Shown here piece after piece: positions 16,583 to 25,706 of a stretch of 64,000 bases of DNA. The stretch's first letter is position 1. Every line of letters starts with the position of its first letter. The stretch covers positions 1-64,000 of the forward strand of contig LAZY01000022.1 in NCBI GenBank assembly GCA_001013295.1, read 5' to 3'. The notes below the pieces were generated by a model. That model had not been told where the DNA came from, did no database searches, and saw only the letters and a list, made by a program, of their open reading frames with translations. Origin of the DNA: Chryseobacterium indologenes (lineage in GTDB: Bacteria > Bacteroidota > Bacteroidia > Flavobacteriales > Weeksellaceae). Position numbers and translations under genes: made by a program.

Positions 16583-17581
16583 ATGAATATATATGAAATT
16601 GCCGAAAATCTAAATAAACTGGCCTCCAATTACGAAATAGGTAATTTACATTCGATAAGGCAAAAATTAAAAAAAATGTCAAATAAAGCTGGTTCAAAAA
16701 TTTTTAGGAATAATACTATATTCGATGAAGGATGGGCTTTTCATTATGGAGGCCGCAAAGAGTTGCAGTTTAATATAGGATTTGAAAATGAAGGTTTAAG
16801 ATATGGAATTGCATTTTCCTTAGAAACAAGTAGAAGTCTTCCTAAAATTGATTTACTTTATCCTAAAATTCTGAAATTAAATTCAATGATAATTAACCAA
16901 TCTGAGCTTTTTATTGATTATAAAATGTGGTATTGGCAAAATAAAGATAGAAGTGAAATACGAGATGTTTTTCAAATAGATGAACAATTAACAAAAAATG
17001 GAACATTTATTTTTATTGGTAAAATAATTGATAAGAACAGTTTAGACTTTGATGAGATCTTAAAAACATTTGATAGATTACTTAAAGTTTATATTGAAGT
17101 TGAGAATGATAATCAAATATCTTTAAGTCAAGGCAGTTTGACTAAAAATGATGAATTTATTTTTGTCAAGGGGAAAACAAATCTTCCGCAGAATACGAGT
17201 TATACTAAAACTCAAAAACAAATAAATATAAATGCTAGACATTCTTTTTTACAAGAACAATTGTATACTAGTTTAGTATCTGTATTTGGACCAAATAATG
17301 TAGGTACAGAAAATTTTATTGGTGGGAAAAGAATCGATGTGGTTTTGAAAACTAATAGTACTCTAACTTTTTATGAAGTTAAAGCTTGTAGTTCTGCAAA
17401 ACAATGTATGAGAGAAGCCTTAGGACAACTTATGGAATATGCATATTTTAATGGTAAAAGATATGCAGGTAAAATAGTTATAGCAGGTGAGCATCCTATT
17501 GATATTGAAACAAAAGAATATTTAAAATTTTTAAATTCTGAATTTAATTTACCTTTGGATTATCATCAAATAAAAATTTAA
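16583..17581 (+). CDS. PD-(D/E)XK nuclease-like protein, partner of the FRG protein
   Basis: 332 residues. The C-terminal third has a PD-(D/E)XK core: GGKRIDVVLK supplies D252 and FYEVKAC supplies E265 and K267, followed by a helix with the conserved Q in ALGQLMEY, as in restriction-type and VRR-like nucleases. The N-terminal 200 residues include WAFHYGGRKELQFNIGFE and RYGIAFSLET, which looks like a sensor or DNA-contact module but has no name I can give. The stop is two bases before the next start, so the pair is co-translated. Predicted role: DNA or RNA cleavage in a defence module. Confidence 0.65.
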   Translation: MNIYEIAENLNKLASNYEIGNLHSIRQKLKKMSNKAGSKIFRNNTIFDEGWAFHYGGRKELQFNIGFENEGLRYGIAFSLETSRSLPKIDLLYPKILKLNSMIINQSELFIDYKMWYWQNKDRSEIRDVFQIDEQLTKNGTFIFIGKIIDKNSLDFDEILKTFDRLLKVYIEVENDNQISLSQGSLTKNDEFIFVKGKTNLPQNTSYTKTQKQININARHSFLQEQLYTSLVSVFGPNNVGTENFIGGKRIDVVLKTNSTLTFYEVKACSSAKQCMREALGQLMEYAYFNGKRYAGKIVIAGEHPIDIETKEYLKFLNSEFNLPLDYHQIKI

Positions 17582-17583
17582 AT

Positions 17584-18834
17584 ATGAGAAAAATATCAAA
17601 TGCCGATTTAAAAGTTCAATTGACCAACGAATATTTAAGAAGTGGAGGTTTGGAAAAGATTTTATCCCCAGAATTACTGCAAGATATTATTAATTTTAGA
17701 CTAGATTCGAAAGGAAAGGCTATACCAGGTACTATTACACCAAGACTTAATGCATTCATGCTTACAATTTTAGGGAGTCATTCTTTACCTCCATTACTTG
17801 ATGACGAACATATCTCAGAGTACAAAAGTTTCGTTCAAAAAAGTTTATTTTTTGATCAAGTTAATATTGATACAGAGGAACAGATCGACGAACTATTTGA
17901 AAAATTTAAAGAATCTGACAAGTATCTTTTTAGAGGACAAAGAGAAGCTAAGTGGAGATTATATAGTTCTTTACAAAGATTTTGGGTTTGGGATAAATTT
18001 GAAAAGGATCAAGATATATATAATTCTTTTTTAAAGAAAATGGTTTGTCAAGGTGAAGAAGAGTTTGGTCATAATATCAAAGTTATTTTAGATAAAATTC
18101 ATATAGATTCACTAAATGATTTGGCTATTCTAGGATTTTTGCAACATCATGGTTGCCCAACACCTCTTTTAGATTGGACATACAGTTTTGAAAATGCATT
18201 GTTTTTTGGTATCGATGGTATTGATAACACTGATTCTATTATCGAGATTAATAATTATTTTAGTATATATCACATAGAAGAATCTCATTTTGGTCAAGGA
18301 GGGATGAAATCTATGATCCATCAAAGTTTAACTGATTTAAGCCCCCAATTAATTATGGGGTTAATTGATCAAATTGCAGAAAATGAAGATACAAGAAAGG
18401 AGATGATCGAAAAATTTAAGAATAGTGATTTTTTTGATAGGTCTAAATTGACGGGGTCTGGTTTAATAAAAAAAATGACTGAAATCGATACATTAGTTAA
18501 TTTTCCACTAACATATTTTAGTGATAAAGATATAAGTGACAAGATTGCATTTTCACTTTATAATAGTGAGAATATAGTAAAACAAGATGGTGTATTCACT
18601 TGGAATAATAGTTTTAATAAACCTTTAGAAGTAATCGGGCAGGAACAATATAATGAGGTAAGGGAAAATAATGATTTATATGATTATAGGTTCAGTGATT
18701 GTTATAATATTAATAAAAAATTAGAACCATATATTAGAAAAAAATTAGCTGATATGGGAATCGTGTCAGAGACAATATATCCTGACAAGGATTCTGATAC
18801 TAAACATGTTTATGAAGATTGCAAATTAAATTAA
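17584..18834 (+). CDS. FRG-domain protein
   Basis: 416 residues with the FRG domain: LFRGQ at about 115-119, followed at about 185-200 by FLQHHGCPTPLLDWT, the domain's two best-conserved boxes. FRG domains recur in bacterial defence islands and next to nucleases, and their biochemistry is poorly known. N- and C-terminal regions are mostly helical and not recognised. It is directly fused in operon with the PD-(D/E)XK gene and is the last gene before the attachment scar, a usual cargo position. Together the pair is a candidate two-gene defence system. Confidence 0.8.
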   Translation: MRKISNADLKVQLTNEYLRSGGLEKILSPELLQDIINFRLDSKGKAIPGTITPRLNAFMLTILGSHSLPPLLDDEHISEYKSFVQKSLFFDQVNIDTEEQIDELFEKFKESDKYLFRGQREAKWRLYSSLQRFWVWDKFEKDQDIYNSFLKKMVCQGEEEFGHNIKVILDKIHIDSLNDLAILGFLQHHGCPTPLLDWTYSFENALFFGIDGIDNTDSIIEINNYFSIYHIEESHFGQGGMKSMIHQSLTDLSPQLIMGLIDQIAENEDTRKEMIEKFKNSDFFDRSKLTGSGLIKKMTEIDTLVNFPLTYFSDKDISDKIAFSLYNSENIVKQDGVFTWNNSFNKPLEVIGQEQYNEVRENNDLYDYRFSDCYNINKKLEPYIRKKLADMGIVSETIYPDKDSDTKHVYEDCKLN

Positions 18835-19020
18835 ATTTGTTACGGAGTTTGGTTTTGTATATAAGTGTGCTTTAAAAAGTATGTTAAAGGATAATAAAAC
18901 TTGCAAGATTTGTTGCAATAATTTTTTAGAAATAGTCATAAAACATATTAAATCATCAAACAAAATAAAATGTCCCCTTTTCTGTCCCCTTGATTGATAG
19001 TGGATTACGAAAATCCTGCA

Positions 19021-19070
19021 ATGACTCATAATCAGGTGGTCCCTGGTTCGAGCCCAGGTGGGACCACTTT
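19021..19070 (+). other. attR-like tRNA 3' fragment (anticodon CAT)
   Basis: The fragment contains the 3' half of an anticodon arm with loop CTCATAA, a perfect T arm CCTGG-TTCGAGC-CCAGG, and an acceptor 3' strand TGGGACC. No 5' acceptor strand (expected GGTCCCA) or D arm exists in the preceding 80 bases, and the 5' anticodon-stem bases do not pair. This is what a tRNA-Met or tRNA-Ile2 gene leaves behind when an element integrates into its 3' end. Confidence 0.8.
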
Positions 19071-19078
19071 TTAAATTA

Positions 19079-19110
19079 AGCACTTACAGAAATGTAGGTG
19101 CTTTTTTTAT
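19079..19110 (+). terminator. Terminator after the tRNA fragment
   Basis: AGCACTTACA (19079-19088) pairs with TGTAGGTGCT (19093-19102), followed by seven T residues. It is probably the original terminator of the host tRNA gene. Confidence 0.75.
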
Positions 19111-19140
19111 TATATTCACAATGCAACAAATTATAGAAAC

Positions 19141-19161
19141 CACCCAAAAGGGTGATTTTTT
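19141..19161 (+). terminator. Second short hairpin with T run
   Basis: CACCC-AAAA-GGGTG followed by A and a run of T. A short back-up terminator. Confidence 0.5.
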
Positions 19162-19403
19162 GTTTTATTAATTTTTTTAAATTGGTCAAAACTAAATCAG
19201 TCAAAAAATATGGCTCAATTTATATCATAAAGTAAAGAAAAAGGTGTATCTTAAGTCATTAAATCACAAATATAAAAATTAGTGAGAAGTTCTATAATTT
19301 CATAATAATAATGCATTAAGTTTTTTTAATCATTTAATGATTTTCATTTTATTCAGAATAGATTTCTTTAGATAAAACTTTAACCATAAATACAAAACTT
19401 ATC

Positions 19404-20072
19404 ATGAAAAATTTGATCAAAATCTTACTAGTATTTTTCTCTCTAAAAATATATTCACAAGATACTAAGTCAACAGTAATTTTTCAAGTCGGAGAGAAAT
19501 CAAAATTTAAAGAAAGAATTTTAAGTAATGATTCTACACGTCTTTTTGTAGAATATGCATTTGATCCAGTAGATTTTAAAATTGAAGAATTTCCTGCAAA
19601 AGTAATTGGTGAAAATAGAAGTATGATAACAATTGATCTACCAGATTCAATCTTAGCAAAAGCAAAATATATTAAAATTAGCTCCCCTGGAAAAGTTGCG
19701 TGTACAAGATGTCCGGCATCTTCAGATTATATCGAATTGCTTGCAAATAGTTACATGCCTTTTGATTTTGTTTTTAACTCAAATCCAGAAGGAGCCGATC
19801 TATATTTAATTCCACTATATGAATGTAAAAATATTTTTAATACAAATAATTATGATAAAATTAAAATAGATGAATCTGTTTTGCCAAGGATTACTTCATA
19901 TAAAATTTCAGTGAAACCAACTCCCCTAACAATAAAAGTTGTATCGCAACCATACATTGCAATATTTTCTATTTTTGATACAATGAGTAATAGGACAAAG
20001 TTGACTAAAGAATTAATTAGACCAAATCAAAAATTTCCTCAACAAAATGAAGTTAAAAGCACCATACGATGA
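19404..20072 (+). CDS. Secreted protein of unknown function
   Basis: 222 residues with a cleavable signal (LIKILLVFFSLKIYSQ, cut after about residue 18). The mature part appears beta-rich and contains KVACTRCPASS, two Cys that may form a disulfide or bind a metal. No family recognised. It overlaps the next gene by four bases (ATGA), so the two are a translationally coupled pair. Its low GC matches the element rather than the genes that follow, so it may have been acquired with or before the element. Confidence 0.55.
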   Translation: MKNLIKILLVFFSLKIYSQDTKSTVIFQVGEKSKFKERILSNDSTRLFVEYAFDPVDFKIEEFPAKVIGENRSMITIDLPDSILAKAKYIKISSPGKVACTRCPASSDYIELLANSYMPFDFVFNSNPEGADLYLIPLYECKNIFNTNNYDKIKIDESVLPRITSYKISVKPTPLTIKVVSQPYIAIFSIFDTMSNRTKLTKELIRPNQKFPQQNEVKSTIR

Positions 20073-20608
20073 AAATAATTAAAAATACTTTATTATTAGT
20101 ATCAGGTCTTATTGCTATAATACCTGGGTTTATGATACTAAAAACAAGTATTGGGGTCCCGTCTCCTGATCTTGAAAGCTTATTTTTTGGAGTACTAGAA
20201 GCTACTGGGTGTTTGGCGATACTTTTGTTATTACTAAACAAAGAAAAAATTAAAACAAGAACAAATGATAAGAAATCTAAATATACTTTACTACTATTTT
20301 TTTTATTTATTTTAGGATTGGTTATTTACATATATCTTTTTAACTCGTGTGTCATTGAAACTCCTTATTCAAAAGGTTTTTTTCCATTATTTTTGACAGA
20401 TGATCTTTCTAGGGAAGTTTTGGAGGCCGGTGGAAAAATACAATTTGTAGAAAAATGGATGACTGATGGATCTAAAAACATCATTCAGAAGACTGCAGGA
20501 ACATCACTATCAATTACAGTTATTATTTTTCTATTGATATATACATTAACATTAACTTCACTTATTAGTTCTTTTGTTATTGCGTCAATAAACATCGACG
20601 ATGAATAA
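20069..20608 (+). CDS. Membrane protein of unknown function
   Basis: 179 residues with four predicted transmembrane segments (about 7-25, 35-55, 70-92 and 145-170). A loop of about 50 residues lies between the third and fourth. Start overlaps the stop of the secreted protein by ATGA. No family recognised. The pair may be a small envelope module; an immunity-like role beside the mobile element is speculative. Confidence 0.55.
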   Translation: MKIIKNTLLLVSGLIAIIPGFMILKTSIGVPSPDLESLFFGVLEATGCLAILLLLLNKEKIKTRTNDKKSKYTLLLFFLFILGLVIYIYLFNSCVIETPYSKGFFPLFLTDDLSREVLEAGGKIQFVEKWMTDGSKNIIQKTAGTSLSITVIIFLLIYTLTLTSLISSFVIASINIDDE

Positions 20609-20702
20609 AACTTATACATTTCAAGAATGTAAATGTACTGGACCATCTAAAAAAATATTTTTTATGACCTTCATTTCCTATTTTTGCCCGTAAATTAAAA
20701 TC

Positions 20703-21485
20703 ATGAAAAGAACAGGTATTATTTGTGGGATGTTGATGAGCATGTGGCTCTCAGCACAAAAGATTGAAGTGCTTAATTTTGCAACCTTTCATATGGGGAA
20801 AACACCGGATGCGGTGAAAGTAAGTTTTGATCCTAAGAGCGCCAAAAGCCAGAATGAAGTTTTTGAAATTGCAAAACTGCTGTCAGAATTTAAGCCAACA
20901 GTTATTTGTGTAGAGCTCCTTCCTGCAGACAATGAGAAGATTCAGAACGATTATCAGAATTTTTTAAAGGATAAGAATTATAAAACGTCTTATGAAGGGG
21001 AAGTAAGTCTGCTGGCTTATCAGATCGCTAAAATAGCTCATGTGAAAAATATATACGGAATTGATGAGCAGGAAACAGGTTACTACAATTACAGAATTGG
21101 AGAGCAGCTACAAAACCAGGTAGATCATGTTACCTATAAACGCTTTATGCCTTCTCTTATTGAAAAATTTAAAAAGCAGGAAAGCATGTCTGTAAAAGAA
21201 AAACTGATTGACTTTAATAAAGAATCTACTTTGCAGGATCTGATTACAGCTAATGCAGATATTTTGACCTATGTGAGTACATCCAAAAATTTTGAAGGTG
21301 CTGATGAAGCTGCTAAATTTTATAGAAGAAATCTGAGAATGTATTCTAATCTTAATCAGATTCCGCTTTCAGAAAATGATAAAGTACTTATTATTTCCGG
21401 TGCCACTCATGCTGCATTTTTCAGTGAGTTTTTGAAGCGGAGCCCAAAATATCAGTTGGTAAATGTTTTTGATTATTTGAAATAA
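20703..21485 (+). CDS. DUF5694 (TraB-like) secreted protein
   Basis: 260 residues with a signal peptide (RTGIICGMLMSMWLSAQ). The mature protein matches DUF5694, related to TraB/Tiki-type proteins: VLNFATFHMG at the start, PTVICVELLP with a conserved Glu at about 84, and ISGATHAAF near the end with a conserved His. These His and Glu positions fit a metal-dependent fold. Function unknown; periplasmic. A TATTTTTG box at 20680-20687 lies 15 bases before the start but lacks a matching -33 box. This is the first gene with normal chromosomal base composition after the element. Confidence 0.72.
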   Translation: MKRTGIICGMLMSMWLSAQKIEVLNFATFHMGKTPDAVKVSFDPKSAKSQNEVFEIAKLLSEFKPTVICVELLPADNEKIQNDYQNFLKDKNYKTSYEGEVSLLAYQIAKIAHVKNIYGIDEQETGYYNYRIGEQLQNQVDHVTYKRFMPSLIEKFKKQESMSVKEKLIDFNKESTLQDLITANADILTYVSTSKNFEGADEAAKFYRRNLRMYSNLNQIPLSENDKVLIISGATHAAFFSEFLKRSPKYQLVNVFDYLK

Positions 21486-21503
21486 ATCTCTACATTGAAA
21501 AGG

Positions 21504-21556
21504 AAATCCGGAGGAAGGTGTCTAAATTTTTAGCTTCATTTCTCCGGATTTTTTAT
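21504..21556 (+). terminator. Rho-independent terminator
   Basis: AATCCGGAG (21505-21513) pairs with CTCCGGATT (21542-21550), with a T run after it. It closes the DUF5694 gene. Confidence 0.8.
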
Positions 21557-21778
21557 TTCCTGCTGTCACCAATGTATTAGAATTGCCAGAGATAGTAAAA
21601 TGATCATTCAACCGAATAAAGCGACTTTTAATATCATTATAAAATTTAAAAAGATAAACCGCTTAGAGATTGAAATCAGTCAAAATGTTATGTTAAACAT
21701 ATGTTTAATTCATAAAGAATAATTAAAACAGAGTTAACAGCCTTCTTCTCCATATACCGTTGCTTTGCAAAAAAAGTA

Positions 21779-23530
21779 ATGATGGAAAACAACAACCAAC
21801 TAAACAGAAGAAGGTTTCTTAAGAATACACTATTAGCAGCCGGAGGAATTTTTATTGCCCCTTTGATTGAAAGCTGCAGTGATGATTTTACCGAGAGCGG
21901 AAATGCACCTGATGACCTTAAAAACGGAGGTTTCGAATCCGGAGTGGCAAGCTTTGATCCTACAGCAGGCGGAGTGATCATCTGGACGAGATATTCAGCA
22001 GGTGTGGATGCAGAAATCACCTGGGAAATCAGCAAAAACAATACTTTTTCGGACGTTATAAGAAGAGGACAGGCCAATGCGACGGCAGTCAACGACTTTA
22101 CGGTAGCTGTGGATGTACAGAACATCTCTTCCAATACTAAATATTTCTATAGATTTTATAATGTTAAGACCAAAGAAGTCAGCGTAACAGGAGAGACACT
22201 TACATTGCCATCGAAGACGGACTCTGTCAATGAAGTAAAAATGGCGGTAGTATCATGCTCCAACTTTCCGGCAGGGCTTTTTAATGTATACGGAGCCATT
22301 GCAAAATCAGAAGCAGATGTAGTGGTACATCTTGGAGACTATATCTATGAATATGCTCCTGGTCAATATGGAACCAATCCTTACACCAATCAGCTGGGAC
22401 GAGCTCATAAGCCGGCTAAGGAAATTCTGAACCTCAGCGATTATAGAGAAAGATACAGACAATATAGAAGTGATAAAAACCTTCAGCTTCTGCACCAGAA
22501 AAAACCTTTTATCTGTGTGTGGGATGATCATGAATTTGCCAACGATACCTACAAATCAGGTGCTGAAAATCATCAGCCTGACGAAGGAGATTTCCAGGCA
22601 AGAAAAATGGCGGCTTTCCAGGCGTACAGCGAATATATTCCCCTGAAAACAGGGAAAGATCTGAGAATCTACAGAAGCTTCAGTTTCGGAAATATAGTTT
22701 CTCTGTATATGATGGATACAAGAGTGATTGCAAGAGACAAGCAAATGGAATATTCAGACTATCTGGATGCTGGCGGAAACTTTAATCAGGTGAAATTTAA
22801 AACAGACTTTTTGAGCACAAGCAGAAAACTGATCGGAAGTGAGCAGATGTCATGGTTGGGATCGCAGATCAATGCAGATACAGCAAAATGGAAAGTATTG
22901 GGACAGCAGATTCTGATGACCAAAATGATGGTTCCGGCAGAATTGCTGATGCTGCTCAACCAGGTTTTAGCAGAAATCAAACAACTTGGAAGCGCACAGC
23001 CGGCAACTATGCAAGCCCTTCAGAATACACTGACGCAGTTGGTCATCCTTAAAAAAAGACATCAGCAGCATGATCCTTCCCTTACTCCACAGGAAATAGC
23101 AAGAATTACCACCACACTTCCTTATAATCTGGACGCATGGGACGGATATTTTATGGAAAGAGAACAGCTGTATGCGATGCTGGCTGGGAAAAACGTAGTG
23201 GTATTGGCCGGTGATACCCATAATGCCTGGTTAGGAAAACTTACCAATGCTCAGGGAAATTTTATAGGAACCGAACTGGCTTGTAGCTCAGTTTCCTCAC
23301 CGGGGCTTGAAGGCTACCTGGGGATCACATCAGATCCTGCGAAGGCCATAGAGCTTGCCAACGCATTTTCAGTACTGATCGATGATCTGGATTATGCCAA
23401 TCTTTATAAAAGAGGTTATCTGCATGTGAAGTTTACTTCCGGAAATTCGGTGGCAGAATGGAGATTTGTAGACAATGTGATCTCCGAAACCTATAATACC
23501 ATTACTGAAAAAATACATACGATCTCATAG
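21779..23530 (+). CDS. phoD: PhoD-like alkaline phosphatase, Tat-exported
   Basis: 583 residues. The N-terminus has a twin-arginine motif (NRRRFLKN) and a hydrophobic core ending at a lipobox-like ESC (Cys about 33), so it is exported folded and probably lipidated. PhoD family motifs follow: VVSCSNFPAG, VVHLGDYIYEY (metal Asp), WDDHEFANDTYK (Asp, His) and VVLAGDTHNAW. The enzyme would hydrolyse phosphodiesters or phosphomonoesters outside the inner membrane, using iron and calcium in the known family. An alternative start one codon later makes no difference to the signal. It is followed by a terminator. Confidence 0.88.
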   Translation: MMENNNQLNRRRFLKNTLLAAGGIFIAPLIESCSDDFTESGNAPDDLKNGGFESGVASFDPTAGGVIIWTRYSAGVDAEITWEISKNNTFSDVIRRGQANATAVNDFTVAVDVQNISSNTKYFYRFYNVKTKEVSVTGETLTLPSKTDSVNEVKMAVVSCSNFPAGLFNVYGAIAKSEADVVVHLGDYIYEYAPGQYGTNPYTNQLGRAHKPAKEILNLSDYRERYRQYRSDKNLQLLHQKKPFICVWDDHEFANDTYKSGAENHQPDEGDFQARKMAAFQAYSEYIPLKTGKDLRIYRSFSFGNIVSLYMMDTRVIARDKQMEYSDYLDAGGNFNQVKFKTDFLSTSRKLIGSEQMSWLGSQINADTAKWKVLGQQILMTKMMVPAELLMLLNQVLAEIKQLGSAQPATMQALQNTLTQLVILKKRHQQHDPSLTPQEIARITTTLPYNLDAWDGYFMEREQLYAMLAGKNVVVLAGDTHNAWLGKLTNAQGNFIGTELACSSVSSPGLEGYLGITSDPAKAIELANAFSVLIDDLDYANLYKRGYLHVKFTSGNSVAEWRFVDNVISETYNTITEKIHTIS

Positions 23531-23568
23531 TTTCAATTAACATATCTTATTTTCAATTTTGTGAATGA

Positions 23569-23602
23569 AGAGCTACAGATACTATTGTGGCTCTTTTTTA
23601 TT
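23569..23602 (+). terminator. Rho-independent terminator after phoD
   Basis: AGAGCTACA (23569-23577) pairs with TGTGGCTCT (23586-23594), followed by T residues. It overlaps the region before 23629, supporting the downstream start for the next gene. Confidence 0.75.
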
Positions 23603-23628
23603 ATTCTTTTTTTTCATATCTTGAACAG

Positions 23629-24321
23629 ATGCAAGAGAATGTAGAGAAAGAGTTTTTACCATTGGTTTCTAAGCCGGGCTGGATGATGACCTGGCTGATC
23701 AGAATTTTCTTAACAGTGATTTTATTGGTGATGTTTATAATACTGGCAATATTTCCGCTTTTAGTGTGTGAAAATATGAAGGTGTTGGTGGTGGTTTGCA
23801 TTCTATATTATCCCGTTTGGGCAATAGCGATATATCACTTTTTTCGTTTTATGAAAAAGGGAAGAAAGGACGCTGTAATAAAGATTACGGTAGATGATAA
23901 AGGACTCCATTATGACCAATTAAATGGAGAAAGAAGGGAAATTCTTTACAGTCAGTTGGAACGGGCCTACTTTTCAGATGAATATGAGGTACGTCTCACA
24001 CCGGTCAAAAAGTCATGGGTGCTCACGCTGAGAGTGGAAGGTAAGGAAACCAGGGTTCTGTTTAATGAAACCGATCCGGGATATTCCTACTACACAAGAA
24101 ATGCAAGAGCGTTACGGGCTAGATTTATAGAGGGAATTGCGCATTTCAGACCGGATTTGAAGATCGATCCTTTTGTATTTAAAGAACTTTGCATTCACCC
24201 TGAAAAATTTACATTTGATAGGAGAAGATATAGGAAACATGTCCTTCAATATACCATTGTAGCGGGTGCTTTCTTATTGATCAGCCTGGCGCTTATATTC
24301 ATCATTGTAAAAATGGGATAG
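23629..24321 (+). CDS. Membrane protein with PH-like soluble domain
   Basis: Start chosen at 23629 (MQENVEKEF) because the upstream in-frame ATG at 23587 lies inside the phoD terminator. The 230-residue protein has two transmembrane helices near the N-terminus (about 22-45 and 53-72) and one at the C-terminus (about 208-228). A beta-rich central domain (IKITVDDKGLHYDQLNGERR) resembles the PH-like domains of bacterial membrane proteins. No function known. It is monocistronic. Confidence 0.65.
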   Translation: MQENVEKEFLPLVSKPGWMMTWLIRIFLTVILLVMFIILAIFPLLVCENMKVLVVVCILYYPVWAIAIYHFFRFMKKGRKDAVIKITVDDKGLHYDQLNGERREILYSQLERAYFSDEYEVRLTPVKKSWVLTLRVEGKETRVLFNETDPGYSYYTRNARALRARFIEGIAHFRPDLKIDPFVFKELCIHPEKFTFDRRRYRKHVLQYTIVAGAFLLISLALIFIIVKMG

Positions 24322-24417
24322 AAAATAACCGTAAAATGTATCCGTTTTTCCCGGATTTGTATCATAAGCCAGCCGCTCAAAATATTTAATTTTACCCAAT
24401 TATTCAAACCCTGTACA

Positions 24418-25284
24418 ATGAGTAACAAAATATTGAGCATACCCGGATTTTGCAACTATCTGAATGTAGGTGGTCCGAAGAGTGACGACCTTCACATTGT
24501 AGATTTTGAAACCGAGAAAGACATCAGGCTAAAATCAGAACCAGTAACCATCGATTTTTACCTTTTGGCGATCAAACCGCCTATGGAGGTGAAATTCAAG
24601 TCTTACCAGCTGGTGGAAGACCAGTCTGATTCCTCTTATATGTACGTAGACTGCCCGCAAAATACGTTAGAGTGGGAGATTGCGCCGCCGTTTTCAGGAC
24701 TTTGTATAATGGTCAATGCCAAATACCTTGAAAAATATGCCAAGGACTACAGCTTTGTGCACTATAATAATCATGAAGCGCTTTTTCTTACCAAAGAAGA
24801 AGAGACCATTTTGTGGGATCTGTTCAGAAAGGCGAACCATGAATTTCAGAAAGAATATTACTCAAGAACGGTCATCATTTCCTATGTCAATCTGATTCTT
24901 ACCTATGTCAAAGATTTTTATGACCGCCAGTTCGATACCAGAAGCGACATCTATCACAAGGTCATCGACGAATTCTACAAAAACCTGGAAAACTATTTCA
25001 GAGAAAATGAAAATGTGGCTGGACTCCCTTCCGTAGCATATTTCGCTCAGAAAAGCAATCTGTCTGCCAATTACTTCGGGGATCTTATCAAGCACTTTAC
25101 AGGAAGGTCACCGCTGGATCACATCCATGATTATGTGGTAAAACTGGCCAAAGACAAATTAAAGAACACCAGTCTTTCCGTAAGTGAAATATCCTACAGT
25201 CTCGGTTTCGATTATCCCAATTACTTTGCAAGGTTCTTCCGTAAAAAGACAGGACTATCTCCCAAAGTTTTTAGAAACCAATAA
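24418..25284 (+). CDS. AraC-family transcription regulator
   Basis: 288 residues. The C-terminal 95 carry two helix-turn-helix units typical of AraC/XylS: SVAYFAQKSNLSANYFGDLI and VSEISYSLGFDYPNYFARFF, then the closing GLSPKVFRNQ. The N-terminal 170 residues are a beta-rich cupin-like sensing domain. Its ligand and targets are unknown. It stands alone with a terminator 9 bases after its stop. Confidence 0.88.
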   Translation: MSNKILSIPGFCNYLNVGGPKSDDLHIVDFETEKDIRLKSEPVTIDFYLLAIKPPMEVKFKSYQLVEDQSDSSYMYVDCPQNTLEWEIAPPFSGLCIMVNAKYLEKYAKDYSFVHYNNHEALFLTKEEETILWDLFRKANHEFQKEYYSRTVIISYVNLILTYVKDFYDRQFDTRSDIYHKVIDEFYKNLENYFRENENVAGLPSVAYFAQKSNLSANYFGDLIKHFTGRSPLDHIHDYVVKLAKDKLKNTSLSVSEISYSLGFDYPNYFARFFRKKTGLSPKVFRNQ

Positions 25285-25293
25285 ATATTAAGT

Positions 25294-25328
25294 AAAGGCA
25301 GCTTTTATGGGTTGTCTTTATTTTTTTC
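25294..25328 (+). terminator. Rho-independent terminator after the araC-type gene
   Basis: AAAGGCAGC (25294-25302) pairs with GTTGTCTTT (25311-25319), with a long T run. Confidence 0.75.
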
Positions 25329-25329
25329 A

Positions 25330-25706
25330 GGAGCTTTATCCCGCTATCCACTCATACTCCTCGCACCAGCACGCTCCAACTCCCAAACCCTCCGACTCTC
25401 CAACTCTAGCTGCGGGGTAACCGTTTCTATCGGGGCTAGGGCGAGGAATGAATAATAATAAGTAATGAGCAATCAGTAATGAATAGTACATAATATCATT
25501 AAACATTAATAGGAATGGAGAAAATCTGATTTTTAGATAGACGAATTCGTGCATTAGTGGCATATAAAAATATACAAGCAGAATAGAGGAGGATGAAATA
25601 TAACGGATGAAGCAAAATACCGATTATTATTTTTTCTGCCGGGATTGAAAACCAGATAAAAACCAATCATATTTCTCAAAAAATATATAAATTAGTTTCA
25701 CTATTA
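25330..25706. repeat. Intergenic region with a C/T-rich interspersed-repeat-like segment
   Basis: About 25341-25450 is C-rich on the plus strand (CTCC, CCAAACCCTCC words) and unlike its neighbours, then turns into AT-rich sequence with repeated AGTAATGA words. It reads like a degraded interspersed repeat. No gene is supported. Confidence 0.4.

Larger units (their letters stand above)
1..19070. mobile_element. Right-hand part of an integrative element ending in a tRNA 3' fragment
   Basis: The stretch combines a tyrosine recombinase, an excisionase-like protein, a serine recombinase, a primase-helicase, an XRE-type regulator, a restriction-modification pair and type VI secretion cargo. It is visibly more AT-rich than the DNA after about 20.7 kb. 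It ends in a tRNA 3' half with no matching 5' half, the usual scar of integration into the 3' end of a tRNA gene. If that reading is right, the intact tRNA and the rest of the element lie left of the window. The right border is supported by the scar; the left border is not visible. The AT-rich pair at 19404-20608 lies just outside and may be a remnant of a neighbouring insertion. Confidence 0.7.
18835..19403. other. Element border region without a gene
   Basis: Apart from the tRNA 3' fragment and two hairpins, this stretch is AT-rich and shows no credible gene. The bases from about 19170 to 19400 hold nothing I recognise. Confidence 0.6.

Noticed and set aside
18826..19083. Minus-strand open frame with the phrase GPTWARTRDHLIMS
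   Set aside because: It is the translation of the tRNA 3' fragment; this phrase is a common artefact of translated tRNA genes.
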